A stretch of DNA of 64,000 bases from Bacteriovoracaceae bacterium (GCA_016784965.1 JADHTQ010000005.1:59652-123651), one strand, 5' to 3'; positions 49,377 through 58,300 are shown, numbered from the stretch's first letter. Translations and numbers: made by a program. Notes: generated by a model from the letters alone, not told the origin.

Positions 49377-50024
49377 TTATTCTTGAAATTTAATAACATT
49401 TACACTCGCCGGAGGGAAGTTCCACAGCACTCTCTTTTTTTCTAATCTGTATGGATAAATCTCTTTTGTGAAGTATCTGGTTAGTCCCTGAATATGTTCT
49501 AGCTTTTTTCCAAAGTAAAAGACATGCTTAAATCTTCTTAGTGCAGTGTATTCAAAATAACTAAAAAGACCATTTTTGTGCGTGATGGCTTTTACCTGTT
49601 TAATAAACTTATCAACAAACTTAGATGAAAAATTATTCAGAGGAACACCTGAAATAATGAAATCGTATTGATTGTCATCGTTAAACTCTAAAAAGTCCTG
49701 AGTGACAATTCTGATTGTTGGGCAATCAGGTCTCTTCATGAATTTTTCCAATTTTTCTTTTAGCAGTTTGGAAAAACATGGACAGATTTCAACGATGGTA
49801 AAAAAATCATCAGCGGTCAAGTTCCTAATAATTTCTTGAGAAAATACACCCGTACCGGCACCAACTTCGAGCACTCGAAGTGGCTTCTTATAAGCGATTT
49901 TATTAGTGCTTTGAATGATGACTGAAGATATTGCTTTTGACAGCGCCTTAGAGCTTGGAAGGACCGCCCCCGTGCTCCCTGAGTTCTTTAAAAACTCTTT
50001 GAAAAAAATAGTTCTCTCGAACAA
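49377..50024 (-). CDS. SAM-dependent methyltransferase (PmtA/KsgA-like)
   Basis: 215 residues from a TTG at 50024, chosen because AAAGGAG lies 9 bases upstream; a TTG seven codons earlier would put that site inside the gene. Motif I is Val-Leu-Glu-Val-Gly-Ala-Gly-Thr-Gly-Val-Phe-Ser. The preceding Gly-Ser-Thr-Gly-Ala-Val-Leu-Pro-Ser-Ser resembles phospholipid N-methyltransferases, and Ile-Ile-Ser-Gly-Val-Pro-Leu-Asn-Asn stands at motif IV. Phosphatidylethanolamine is therefore a possible substrate. Monocistronic. Confidence 0.8.
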   Translation of the reverse strand: MFERTIFFKEFLKNSGSTGAVLPSSKALSKAISSVIIQSTNKIAYKKPLRVLEVGAGTGVFSQEIIRNLTADDFFTIVEICPCFSKLLKEKLEKFMKRPDCPTIRIVTQDFLEFNDDNQYDFIISGVPLNNFSSKFVDKFIKQVKAITHKNGLFSYFEYTALRRFKHVFYFGKKLEHIQGLTRYFTKEIYPYRLEKKRVLWNFPPASVNVIKFQE

Positions 50025-50133
50025 AATTCCTTCTCCTTTTTTCAAAGTAAATTAAAAAATTTGACATTAAAAAAACTTGACCATAAGTGCGGACACTAAC
50101 ACACAATTATTCATATTACAATTATTTTTATTG

Positions 50134-50163
50134 TTGACATAAAGCTTTTTCTTTGGATTTATA
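50134..50163 (+). promoter_or_regulatory. Possible sigma-70-type promoter for the thioredoxin-fold gene
   Basis: Consensus TTGACA at 50134-50139 is followed after 18 bases by TTTATA at 50158-50163, with further TATATA just downstream. The ATG is at 50200. Confidence 0.45.
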
Positions 50164-50199
50164 TATACTACAAAACGCCACAAATAGGGGGATTTAACA

Positions 50200-51729
50200 A
50201 TGAGAGCCGCTGTTTTTTTATGTGTAATAATTACATCTTTTCAAATTTTTGCAAAAGTTCCTACAGGAATTGACTGGTATCAGGGAACTGTTGAATCTGC
50301 CTTCAAAGAGGCCAAAAAGACTAAGCGTCCACTGTTTCTCTACTGGGGAGCTATTTGGTGTCCTCCATGCAATCAAATTAAAAAAACAATATTTTCTACG
50401 AAACCTTTTAAAAAAATGGTCAAAAAATTTATTCCTGTCTATTTAGATGGAGATGAAAAAAGGGCCCAGATTTGGTCTGACAAACTGGGAACTAGGGGCT
50501 ATCCGACTATGTTAGTACTAAGCCCTTTGGGAAAAGAAATAATGAGATTACCCACAGGGGTTTCAGTCTCTGAATACGTCAATCTCATGGACCTCACCCT
50601 TAAAAAGATGTTACCAATTTCTAAGATTGTCGAAAATGCCCTGCAGGGCAAGGCAAGTGATGATGATTGGAAGCTTATGGCGGGCTACTCTTGGTATCAA
50701 GATAATAAGAAACTTAAGGCCAAAACCTTTAAGCAACTTTACGACACTGTTCCAAAAAGACTACTAGGTGATCGCTCCAGGTTTTTCTTCCTTTATATGA
50801 GTGCTCACCTGCAAGAAAACAAAAAGGCAACCCCCAAAGAGCTGGCCCAATTTATTCCTACCTTAGAGAGTTTCTTGGACTCTCCCAGGCTCATTCGAGC
50901 AAACCTTGAAACATTTTTTTATGAAGCATCTGATATTGTTTCCAGGCTATTTGCTGCCACTGATCCAAAAAGAGAGCTGTTTATCAAAAAGTGGTTGAAG
51001 GCAATGGAGGACATTGAAAATGATGAAGGGCTTTCTTTAGATGAGAGGTTTTCGGCCCTGGCACCTATTGTATATTTTCACATTTTAAAAAATAAACCTC
51101 CTAAAAAAGAGGGCAACAAAAAGGATAAAAAAGAAAAAGTTACTATCAAGTTTCCCAAAGCTATCCAGCAAAGGATTAGTAATAAAGCTAGTTGGGTGGA
51201 CAAAAATGCCCTAGATTCTTACTCTCGGCAGTCGGTAATGAGTACTGTCGTTTGGCTTTTGAGGAAGACAAATCAGGTTAAGTTAGCACAAAAATATGCC
51301 ATTGCAGAGCTGGCAAAATCCAGCGCTCCCTGGTATTTTATCAGCAGTTTGGCCTATATGAGTGAGCAAAAAAAAGAGAATAAAAAGGCCCTGAAGTGGC
51401 TGGAAAAAGGATGGCAAGTCGCCAAAGGGCATGCCACAAGATTGCAGTGGGGAACGTCTTATATAATGGGAATTTTACGATTGGCACCCAAAAATGAAAA
51501 GCTATTAAAAGAGGTATCATTGCAAGTTATGGATGAAATTTTAGTAGAAGATGATGCCTTCTACGGAAGAAATAAAAAGCGGCTCCAAAGACTGGCCAAA
51601 AAACTGGTTAAATGGAATGAGGATAAATCACATACTAAAGTGTTGCAGGATTTAAAAGTTAGCCTTAGTCAAAAATGTGAAACTGTAAATGTTAAAAATA
51701 GCTGTTTGGATTGGGTTAAAACATTTTAG
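50200..51729 (+). CDS. Exported thioredoxin-fold protein with helical C-terminal domain
   Basis: 509 residues with a signal peptide (cleavage near Phe-Ala-Lys, residue 18). Residues about 25-135 form a thioredoxin fold with Trp-Cys-Pro-Pro-Cys (Cys54, Cys57) and the cis-Pro in Gly-Tyr-Pro-Thr. The remaining 370 residues are helical, with a Lys-rich linker near 305-325 and TPR-like spacing at 385-460. A periplasmic disulfide or redox role is likely; the partner is unknown. The DUF6485 gene follows at 10 bases. Confidence 0.85.
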   Translation: MRAAVFLCVIITSFQIFAKVPTGIDWYQGTVESAFKEAKKTKRPLFLYWGAIWCPPCNQIKKTIFSTKPFKKMVKKFIPVYLDGDEKRAQIWSDKLGTRGYPTMLVLSPLGKEIMRLPTGVSVSEYVNLMDLTLKKMLPISKIVENALQGKASDDDWKLMAGYSWYQDNKKLKAKTFKQLYDTVPKRLLGDRSRFFFLYMSAHLQENKKATPKELAQFIPTLESFLDSPRLIRANLETFFYEASDIVSRLFAATDPKRELFIKKWLKAMEDIENDEGLSLDERFSALAPIVYFHILKNKPPKKEGNKKDKKEKVTIKFPKAIQQRISNKASWVDKNALDSYSRQSVMSTVVWLLRKTNQVKLAQKYAIAELAKSSAPWYFISSLAYMSEQKKENKKALKWLEKGWQVAKGHATRLQWGTSYIMGILRLAPKNEKLLKEVSLQVMDEILVEDDAFYGRNKKRLQRLAKKLVKWNEDKSHTKVLQDLKVSLSQKCETVNVKNSCLDWVKTF

Positions 51730-51739
51730 GAGATAAATT

Positions 51740-51937
51740 GTGGATTGCAAAAAACAACAAAATTTAAAAAATTGTAGCTGTACATATCCGGGATGTGAAA
51801 AAAAGGGTGCTTGCTGTGATTGCTTGGCATATCATCTAAAGTCTAAGCAGCTGCCGGCATGCTGTTTTCCCGCCGATGTGGAAAAAACTTATGATCGCAG
51901 CTTTGAGACTTTTGCCAAGGCTTGGGGATTAAAGTAA
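51740..51937 (+). CDS. DUF6485-type small Cys-rich protein
   Basis: 65 residues from a GTG start with AGGAG 7 bases upstream. Cysteines follow Cys-x-Cys-x4-Cys-x4-Gly-x-Cys-Cys-x-Cys...His...Cys-Cys-Phe, then Glu-Lys-Thr-Tyr-Asp-Arg-Ser-Phe; this is the pattern of DUF6485. It probably binds zinc or an Fe-S cluster. No signal peptide. Co-transcribed with the thioredoxin-fold gene. Confidence 0.8.
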   Translation: MDCKKQQNLKNCSCTYPGCEKKGACCDCLAYHLKSKQLPACCFPADVEKTYDRSFETFAKAWGLK

Positions 51938-52043
51938 ATATTTTTTCACTATAAAAGTTACAAGGATTCATATTTCAATTGTCATTTTTTAGAGTCTATG
52001 TTTAATTGCCAAATTCATATACGTAATTGCAAGGAGTTATATC

Positions 52044-52517
52044 ATGTTCAATAGATTTGGCTTATGGTCTTTATGTTTTATTCTAGCGGGTTTAAGTATT
52101 TCTAGTGCCTATTCAGCAAGAAGTGTTAGATACTACCGCCCAGATGCTACCAAAAATAGATGTAGTGCTCGTTGTGAGACGCGTGCTGGAAACGGCAGCT
52201 GCATGAGCTATCGATCTGATTTTTGTGGGTATTATGCACGCTGTGTTCCGCGCTGTTTGGTTCGTACTTCAAACCGGGACTGTATGATCTATGGTTCAGA
52301 TTATTGTGGAGTAAATGCAAGATGTGTTAAAAGATGTGCTGATGTCAATTCTGATAAGACTTGTTTTAGGTGGGCAGCGGATTATTGTGGGGGGGCGGCA
52401 ACTTGTGTTTTAAAATGTGTTCGTCGCTATTCGCGAAATGATTGTGGGAAGTATACTCACTACTGTTCTGCTAACAAATACAAAAAGAAGACTAGGCGCG
52501 GAAGAAGGCGAAGGTAG
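52044..52517 (+). CDS. Secreted Cys-repeat protein with Arg/Lys-rich tail
   Basis: 157 residues. Signal peptide of about 27 residues ending Ser-Ala-Tyr-Ser-Ala. The mature part has four repeats of about 28-30 residues with the pattern Ala-x-Cys-x2-Arg-Cys-x(7-9)-Cys-x(6)-Asp-Tyr/Phe-Cys-Gly. The last 15 residues are Lys/Arg-rich. Regular cysteines imply disulfides outside the cytoplasm. AAGGAG precedes the ATG. No family recognised; a small toxin-like, matrix-binding or DNA/LPS-binding role is speculation. Confidence 0.8.
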   Translation: MFNRFGLWSLCFILAGLSISSAYSARSVRYYRPDATKNRCSARCETRAGNGSCMSYRSDFCGYYARCVPRCLVRTSNRDCMIYGSDYCGVNARCVKRCADVNSDKTCFRWAADYCGGAATCVLKCVRRYSRNDCGKYTHYCSANKYKKKTRRGRRRR

Positions 52518-52520
52518 AAA

Positions 52521-52552
52521 ATCTGAGGTCTGAATCTGAGGTCTGAATCTGA
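52521..52552. repeat. 13-bp tandem repeat after the Cys-repeat gene
   Basis: ATCTGAGGTCTGA occurs at 52521-52533 and 52534-52546, with the first six bases again at 52547-52552. It fills the gap between two convergent genes. Possibly a slippage-generated array. Confidence 0.7.
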
Positions 52553-52555
52553 AAT

Positions 52556-53314
52556 CTAGATTGAAAATATATTATTTTCGATGAAATAGAAAAAGGAATT
52601 AATCACTTCATCTACTTCTTCAATCGGATTTTCTACCTTTATCCTGGGCCTATTGTTCACGTCAAGATTTAACAATACTCCCTTTTCAACAGTAGGGAAT
52701 TTATTAATATCGATTACTCCTGACTGAGCTTCATCAGGCTTAAGTTGAATATTTTTTACTTCGTAATCTTGAACCTCATAATTAACATATAAATTATGTT
52801 TTTTATCTAAATAACCTAATCTTGTATTAAATGTTATCAGACTGTCACAAGCAATCTTATCTGAAAATTTTGATGACAATTGCTGAATAAGCTCTTCTTT
52901 TTCAAGTTTCATAGATTGAGGAAATCGCACCGGTCCAATAATCCCAGTAAAGCTTTGCTTAAAGTTATCTCGACCAAAGTAGCTTTCTAAAACTCCCTTT
53001 GCCTCAGTTATTTTACTCTTTAAAAGTTTGTATAATGATTCAGATTTCATATGTTTTCTATCCCCTGCAATCTCTATCTGGATTCGACTTGATGCAAAAG
53101 AAATATTAAACTTTTTAGATTGAACTATTACTACTGAAGATTCAGGGGGGGCGCCTTGAGCGACATGATGATTAATTAATTTTCCATTTAGATTCTTTGC
53201 TAATTGCTTAAAATATGCTCCATGCGAAAAAATTAAATCACTCTTAATGTCATGGTTAAAAACTATTCGAATATTTTCCAAATAACATTTGTTAAACTGT
53301 AGACTCGAAGTCAT
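52556..53314 (-). CDS. Unknown cassette protein C (TIGR04255-like layout)
   Basis: 252 residues from the ATG at 53314, which overlaps the upstream stop in an ATGA junction; a GTG four codons earlier is in frame. The sequence alternates strands and helices and ends with Leu-Leu-Asn-Leu-Asp-Val-Asn, a Glu-Glu-Val-Asp-Glu-Val helix and an Asn-Asn-Ile-Phe-Ser-Ile end. This resembles the sporadic TIGR04255 family, but it is a weak impression. Last gene of a three-gene cassette beside a recombinase remnant. Confidence 0.65.
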   Translation of the reverse strand: MTSSLQFNKCYLENIRIVFNHDIKSDLIFSHGAYFKQLAKNLNGKLINHHVAQGAPPESSVVIVQSKKFNISFASSRIQIEIAGDRKHMKSESLYKLLKSKITEAKGVLESYFGRDNFKQSFTGIIGPVRFPQSMKLEKEELIQQLSSKFSDKIACDSLITFNTRLGYLDKKHNLYVNYEVQDYEVKNIQLKPDEAQSGVIDINKFPTVEKGVLLNLDVNNRPRIKVENPIEEVDEVINSFFYFIENNIFSI

Positions 53315-53991
53315 GAAATACTCCACTCTCTTGGATACGCCGTCGCTCTCGCTTTATAATCTCCATTCGATGGTCGAGTTAAATGGTTAACGATAAAAGC
53401 ATTAAGTAAATGCCAACCAATTTCACTCAAAGATGCAACTCTTAAGGATGATTGTAAAATGCTATTTTCGATATATGATATTTCTTCAAAAATAGCATAG
53501 AAGCCAATTGGTCCAATATTTATGTCTTTTATTGGGGGAAAGAAAAAAACCTTTCCATTTTTGAATTTCAATACATTTTCATAATAAGATCTTTTTGGTT
53601 CAGTATCTAGCTCCCCGATAGGCGATAATCTAGCAAGAAGCACCCATTTGTACCTACCTGGTTGAACAGAACAGCTAGAAGGAATAATTACATATAAAGT
53701 CTCATTCATAGGATTATAATCATCGACCACAGGATTATTTGTAATCGCTGCTTTTGTCTTTATGATATCTCCTTGCAAAACATTGAAGTCACCAATTAAC
53801 TTACTAGTATTTTGCGGGGTAAGTACACTTGGTGTATACATTATACTTGTCAAAAATTTTGCACGTTCTATATTGTTACGCTTGAATGGTTCAAACCATT
53901 CCTGTGTTTTTGTCCAACATTCCTTATTATGATATGTCTCAAGAATGTCTTTTAATTCATCTACATTTAGTTTTGCTTTCGTTGATACCAC
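53311..53991 (-). CDS. Unknown cassette protein B
   Basis: 226 residues from a GTG start at 53991, with GAGGGG just upstream and inside the end of gene A; A and B are 1 base apart. The centre is beta-rich (Leu-Tyr-Val-Ile-Ile-Pro, Trp-Val-Leu-Leu-Ala-Arg, Val-Phe-Phe-Phe-Pro-Pro) and the end helical. No signal peptide and no recognised motif. B ends in the ATGA overlap with C, so A, B and C are translated together and probably form one functional unit. Confidence 0.65.
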   Translation of the reverse strand: MVSTKAKLNVDELKDILETYHNKECWTKTQEWFEPFKRNNIERAKFLTSIMYTPSVLTPQNTSKLIGDFNVLQGDIIKTKAAITNNPVVDDYNPMNETLYVIIPSSCSVQPGRYKWVLLARLSPIGELDTEPKRSYYENVLKFKNGKVFFFPPIKDINIGPIGFYAIFEEISYIENSILQSSLRVASLSEIGWHLLNAFIVNHLTRPSNGDYKARATAYPREWSIS

Positions 53992-53992
53992 A

Positions 53993-54463
53993 TTACCCCT
54001 CTATATCTTTTCGACTAGATGGGAAAGTAACCTCATCACCACTGTCTTCTTCACCTTCAGATAGGAAGGTACTGAAGTATTCATCGGTGCTTGTCGTTGT
54101 TGGTATAACAGTAAATTCAATTGCCATTCTAGCTTGTTCATGAATTAGACTAATCACATCTGTAGGGTTTTTTGCATTTTCATATGTGGTAGTCATTTTA
54201 TCTATTTGCATCAAACACCTAGAAACTGTAGACGACATATTGGACAACATATTCAAGTTATCAAAGTCACGTCTTCTAAAAACAATCAAACTATCACCAT
54301 TGAATTTATTATCAAATACTTCTAAAAATTTACCTACCGGAATAGCGGAAATAATAGATGTTGCAGAGCCAAGCTTCCTCGTAAATTGGCTCCAGCTAGA
54401 ATGACTCTCCGCTGGAGTGAGACTGTAACAGTTATTACTTAGTGCTACGGCTTGATTAGGCAT
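53993..54463 (-). CDS. Unknown cassette protein A
   Basis: 156 residues; AAGGAG precedes the ATG at 54463. The N-terminal half is mixed, the middle (about 75-115) helical, and the tail acidic (Gly-Glu-Glu-Asp-Ser-Gly-Asp-Glu). No homologue is recognised. It is the first gene of the cassette and follows a leader with nested inverted repeats and an extended -10 promoter. Confidence 0.65.
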   Translation of the reverse strand: MPNQAVALSNNCYSLTPAESHSSWSQFTRKLGSATSIISAIPVGKFLEVFDNKFNGDSLIVFRRRDFDNLNMLSNMSSTVSRCLMQIDKMTTTYENAKNPTDVISLIHEQARMAIEFTVIPTTTSTDEYFSTFLSEGEEDSGDEVTFPSSRKDIEG

Positions 54464-54481
54464 AAATTGTCTCCTTTTAGC

Positions 54482-54546
54482 GTAAGTTTCTTCTTATATA
54501 GGTTAACATTTTCTTAACCCCTTTACTTGTATCGGCAGAAACTTAC
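54482..54546 (-). promoter_or_regulatory. Nested inverted repeats in the cassette leader
   Basis: GTAAGTTTCT at 54482-54491 is the exact complement of AGAAACTTAC at 54537-54546. Inside, GGTTAA (54501-54506) pairs with TTAACC (54514-54519) around 7 bases. The structure lies between the promoter and the first cassette ATG. It could be an operator, an attenuating RNA fold or a recombination site. Confidence 0.6.
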
Positions 54547-54555
54547 ACGGAAATT

Positions 54556-54612
54556 AGCATATTTTGCACAAAATAACATTAGTTTTAAGTACATTATAGC
54601 ATATTTTACACG
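54556..54612. repeat. 15-bp direct repeats 42 bp apart
   Basis: TAGCATATTTTGCAC (54556-54570) and TAGCATATTTTACAC (54598-54612) differ at one base and are 42 bases apart, four helical turns. The right copy overlaps the cassette promoter, so the pair may bind an autoregulator. Confidence 0.6.
54594..54602 (-). promoter_or_regulatory. Extended -10 promoter of the three-gene cassette
   Basis: On the minus strand TGCTATAAT is a consensus extended -10. It lies about 130 bases upstream of the first cassette ATG. No good -35 is seen, which is usual for extended -10 promoters. Confidence 0.5.
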
Positions 54613-54647
54613 CTTTATGGATAAATATGCGTAATACAATATGATAT

Positions 54648-54686
54648 TGAGGACTTAGAAGAAAATAATTCAACCTAAGTTCTCAA
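54648..54686. terminator. Hairpin after the recombinase remnant
   Basis: TTGAGGACTTAG (54648-54659) pairs with CTAAGTTCTCAA (54675-54686) with one G-T type mismatch and a 15-base loop. It begins 4 bases after the remnant's stop on the minus strand. No T tract follows, so termination is uncertain. Confidence 0.45.
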
Positions 54687-54689
54687 TAA

Positions 54690-54932
54690 TTAATTATTAA
54701 AAAGTCTCACAATATTCTCCATCACTTCAGCCTCTGAAGGCAAGATATGTAGACAATCTGTAGCTCCTTTTTCACCCACTCCGGCAACCCTGATATAAAA
54801 TTCCATGGTCTTTAAATCTTTCCAACCACAAATTTTCATCACAATCGCAGGCGGCACACCTTTCGATAATAGCTGAGTTGCAAAGCAGGCCCGTTTATGC
54901 CGAAATCGGCATAAAAGGCATACTACGACCAT
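54690..54932 (-). pseudogene. Tyrosine recombinase C-terminal remnant
   Basis: 80 codons that match only the end of a phage-type integrase: His-Lys-Arg-Ala-Cys-Phe-Ala-Thr-Gln-Leu-Leu-Ser-Lys-Gly-Val-Pro (box II start, in place of Leu-Arg-His-Thr-Phe-Ala-Thr), Ile-Cys-Gly-Trp-Lys-Asp-Leu-Lys-Thr-Met, and the nucleophile Tyr in Glu-Phe-Tyr-Ile-Arg. The N-terminal core-binding and first catalytic Arg regions are gone. The break coincides with an IS-end-like sequence starting at about 54933. So it cannot recombine DNA; it marks a former mobile element. Confidence 0.8.
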
Positions 54933-54985
54933 GTGCCTAAAAAGTGTTACCTAATTGCTCGGTATAAAATGTTACCTAAATTAAA
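54933..54985. mobile_element. IS-end-like remnant with repeated TGTTACCTAA
   Basis: TGTTACCTAA occurs at 54945-54954 and 54970-54979, 25 bases apart, beside TGTGCCTAAAAAG. Repeated short sites near an end are typical of IS21/IS481-type transposase binding. No transposase gene and no second end are found, so this is a scar or a solo end. Confidence 0.4.
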
Positions 54986-55002
54986 GGTTGTACATAGCCG
55001 CT

Positions 55003-55065
55003 CTCCTTATTTTTTTATTAATGGGGCCCCATGCGCGCGAATCCCTATTAATAAAAAATAAGGAG
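55003..55065. repeat. Long inverted repeat with GC-rich loop
   Basis: CTCCTTATTTTTTTATTAAT (55003-55022) and ATTAATAAAAAATAAGGAG (55047-55065) are complementary over 19 pairs with one extra T. The loop holds GGGGCCCC and GCGCGC, unlike the AT-rich surroundings. The right arm carries the ribosome site of the following broken gene, so folding would hide it. Confidence 0.7.
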
Positions 55066-55072
55066 AACTCGT

Positions 55073-55298
55073 ATGTTGCAGAATTTTAGAACTTTTAATG
55101 TTTCAGTTGTTTTAAATCTTGCTGAGGGGCATGGGAACGATTTACAATGACCAGCGGAAGTTTTTTCATATTGCTATGGGGAGTTTGAGAGAGTCGCAAT
55201 CAATTCTCATACTTGCTGGGCTAGAAAGTAGCAAGGCATATGATGTTTCAAATCATCTTGGTGCATGTTTATATAAGCTTATAAATTCGATGCCTTAG
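55073..55298 (+). pseudogene. Frameshifted four-helix-bundle protein (23S rRNA IVS-type)
   Basis: From ATG 55073 (AGGAG upstream) one frame gives Phe-Arg-Thr-Phe...Val-Val-Leu-Asn-Leu-Ala-Glu-Gly-His-Gly and then stops at 55148-55150. From about 55131 another frame gives Asp-Gln-Arg-Lys-Phe-Phe-His-Ile-Ala-Met-Gly-Ser-Leu-Arg-Glu-Ser-Gln and continues to TAG 55296-55298. Together they read as the family pattern, Ala-Leu-Asn-Leu-Ala-Glu-Gly...Phe-Phe-x-Ile-Ala-x-Gly-Ser. The first helix region is also too short. So it has both a frameshift and an internal deletion. Confidence 0.75.
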
Positions 55299-55368
55299 GG
55301 AGATATCTCGATGTAAACTTTATCCTTTAACTGCCGACAAGGTATTGGGGTGGTATAGAGGATAAAAA

Positions 55369-58300
55369 TTGTATTATACAAAGATTATTACAGCGATATT
55401 AGCTTTAACTATTTATTTAAATAGTATTACTATTTATGCTAAATCTTTGCCAAATCCCCGCCCAAAGCGTCGGCGAACTAGCATACAGAGGCCTATACCC
55501 ACTCCGTCACCTAGAAGAATCAGAAGGCAAAAAAGCTGTGATACACCTGTATTGGAAAAACCGCGGCTGGAGCAGATGGATGATTTTTCTGAGCAGTTGG
55601 ATCGATATTGGGGGAGGATTTTTAATAGAAAAAAAGGTAGTGATCTCTTGGCGGGTGATTCAAGACCCAATGACAAATATGGGGGGGATAATGATGTGGG
55701 CATTGGCTCGATTTTTATTCTCATTTTGACATTGGGAATTCCTATCTTGGCGGTAGCATTAATTGCTATCAGCTGGTCCAGCAAAAACCTACAGGAGCGT
55801 ATAAAATATATTGCCGATAATATCTTTGACAAAATTGATGATGATGCTGCTTTAAAAAAGGGGTTGATAGATATTTTTGGCTCAGAAAAAAAGATGAAAG
55901 ATGTTATCAACAAAATTGTTACCAAATATTTTAGTGATCCAGATAACAAAGATTGGCACCCGGTAAGTGGGGATGATCGCTTGGCATTTGAGAAGTATCT
56001 CAAGCTAGAGCTGATTAAAGAAATTTCAAACCTTAAGCTTTCAGAAAAGTTAAAAATTCCAAGTGACCACGATATTGTTTTGGCCAGTGTTAAACAGATG
56101 ACAAAAGCTGCTAAAAAATGCATTAATGATTCAAACTCTTCTCAAGGAATTACCAACTGCCAGGTCTTATATCAACGATCTTCGCTGTTGCGAGGTGGAC
56201 GGGAAATTTTAAAAGTAAACTTAAATGAGAACCTCGCACCTGTGCTTGAAAATAGATATCAAGACTTGGAGGATGTTGCTGTTATTCACTATGATAGTTG
56301 TGCTCAACGTGACTATCTTGCCCACCATGATCGTGTGGAGGCACAGATTGCTAGATTGAGAGACCAAAGCATTGCCCGTGCATTTTTGGAGCACACGGGT
56401 GAGGAGCGTGTTCCCACCCACAGTATAATGGATATGGAGTATAGTAGGATTATTGAAGCTGCTAAGAAGAAATTTAATGAAGAGCAGGCCCTAGAGATTA
56501 GAAAGAAATTTGATGCACAGGGGGAGCAGATTATTAATGCTTGTGCACTAGAGTCAATGTATCGAGGTATTGAGGGGACACTGGCTTCAAAATTACTACA
56601 GGGGCTTGGTGAGTTTTTAAGTGGAGCGGCCAAAATTAAAAAGGTTAATGGTCTTTTGAAGGATTTTAGTTATTGTGTAAAACATGTTGGAAAAAAGCAA
56701 GGTAGCTCATTCATAAATGCGGCCAATATTCCAGCATTGCTGGATTTAAAAAAGCTTAAAAAATTGACACCTGATGAGTTTAAAGCAGTAGTAGAGCCTT
56801 GTGTAGATGAAACTATTAAAGACGCCGGCAAAGAGGCCTTTAGCTTAGGAGTGCGGGCCAATAAGGCCCTCAATGATGCTCTCTATGGCGTAGTTTTAAC
56901 CCAGAAGGATAAAAGAAATGGTAAATATGTAACTGCAATGCAGCGGGTGGAGGATATTGTTTTGCGCGATGGTTATGACCACTGTATTGAATTGTATACA
57001 AACAAAGATCCCACACGTTGTATGGGATATGCAAATGTCGTGGGTACCAAAGAAGCTCTAGCAATAAATTTGAGAATGCAGATGAATGAATTTGCACTAC
57101 CTCCTTACAGAGCAAATATACGTAAAATTGATAAAAAGGTGACAAGGGCAGTAGATGGGTGCTTTGGCAATATCAAAAGACAGATGGACGATAAGGTTTC
57201 GGCCTATAATGTGCAATATCGCAAATACCTGCAAGCAAAAAAGCAAAGAAAAAAAGTTGTGGAGCCAGTCGAAGATAAATTTAGTGAGAAGCAGTTAGGA
57301 GATAAATTATTAGATTGTCAAATATTGGGTATTACAGAGTATGCAGGACACGTCACAGGTATCAAGGTTGAAGCAGAAATTAAGGCGATGGGGGAGAGTT
57401 TAGAAATCTTAAAAAGATTAGATCGTTTAAAGAGAAAAAAGATTGGCCACCATTTAAATGAAATTAAAAAAGTGGGAAGTGCTTGTTTTCAAAAAGAGTT
57501 AAATAAAGATCGTGGCAATAAAGATCTTTTTTCAGAAGAAAGTATGAGTGCCATTACTGGACGCTGCGAACTGGAAGTAAAGAGGTATGCCACGCCACTT
57601 ATTGCTGATGCTTTTTTGCGTACCAAGCATACGGAGGCCTTGCGTGATGCGCTGGCAGGTATTGTAGATGTTGAGCAAAAAAAGAAACTCAAAAAGAAGT
57701 GGCATAGGAGTTTAGCAAAACTTAGACAAAAATTATTGCGTACCCTAAAGGCCAATATTAAAAGTGTGAAGTTTAGAGCAAATAAGCGTGCAGGCAAACA
57801 GTTAAATGACTATTTGGCCAAATTTAAAGTAGATGCTACCGTTAAAACAGTAGAGCTTGTGGCCTCATTTTCAGTATCTAGATATTTACCACCAGTTGAT
57901 GGTAAAGCTAATCCCGATTATCTGCTTGTTATGGAGCAGGTTAGACAAAATGAGCTTAGCAGGTTGAAAAAAGGTATTAGACATACTATTGACCAAGAGA
58001 GACAGATCGATAGTACAATTGGAGAAGCTGTCAGCGATGAACAGTTGCAAAGAAGAAGACAAAAGGCGCAAAAAGAGTTAAGTCGGAAGCAGGATGTGCT
58101 TATTGCCGGCTTTTCCCTAGAGGTGACAAAAAGAGTTGTTCCTAAAGTAGCGATGCAAAAGCTTAACACTCAACACGGCAAGGCCTTGAGGGATGCTTTT
58201 AGTGACCTCGATGCCACCAAAATGCCGGAGAGCAAGAAAAAGGCATTAAAGCTGCTTTGGGAAAAAGATTTAGTAAAGTTGCGCGAAGATTTAGTTGCAA

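Noticed and set aside
52556..55298. Intact prophage or active integrative element
   Set aside because: Only an integrase tail remains; there are no structural, replication or conjugation genes and no matching attachment repeats.
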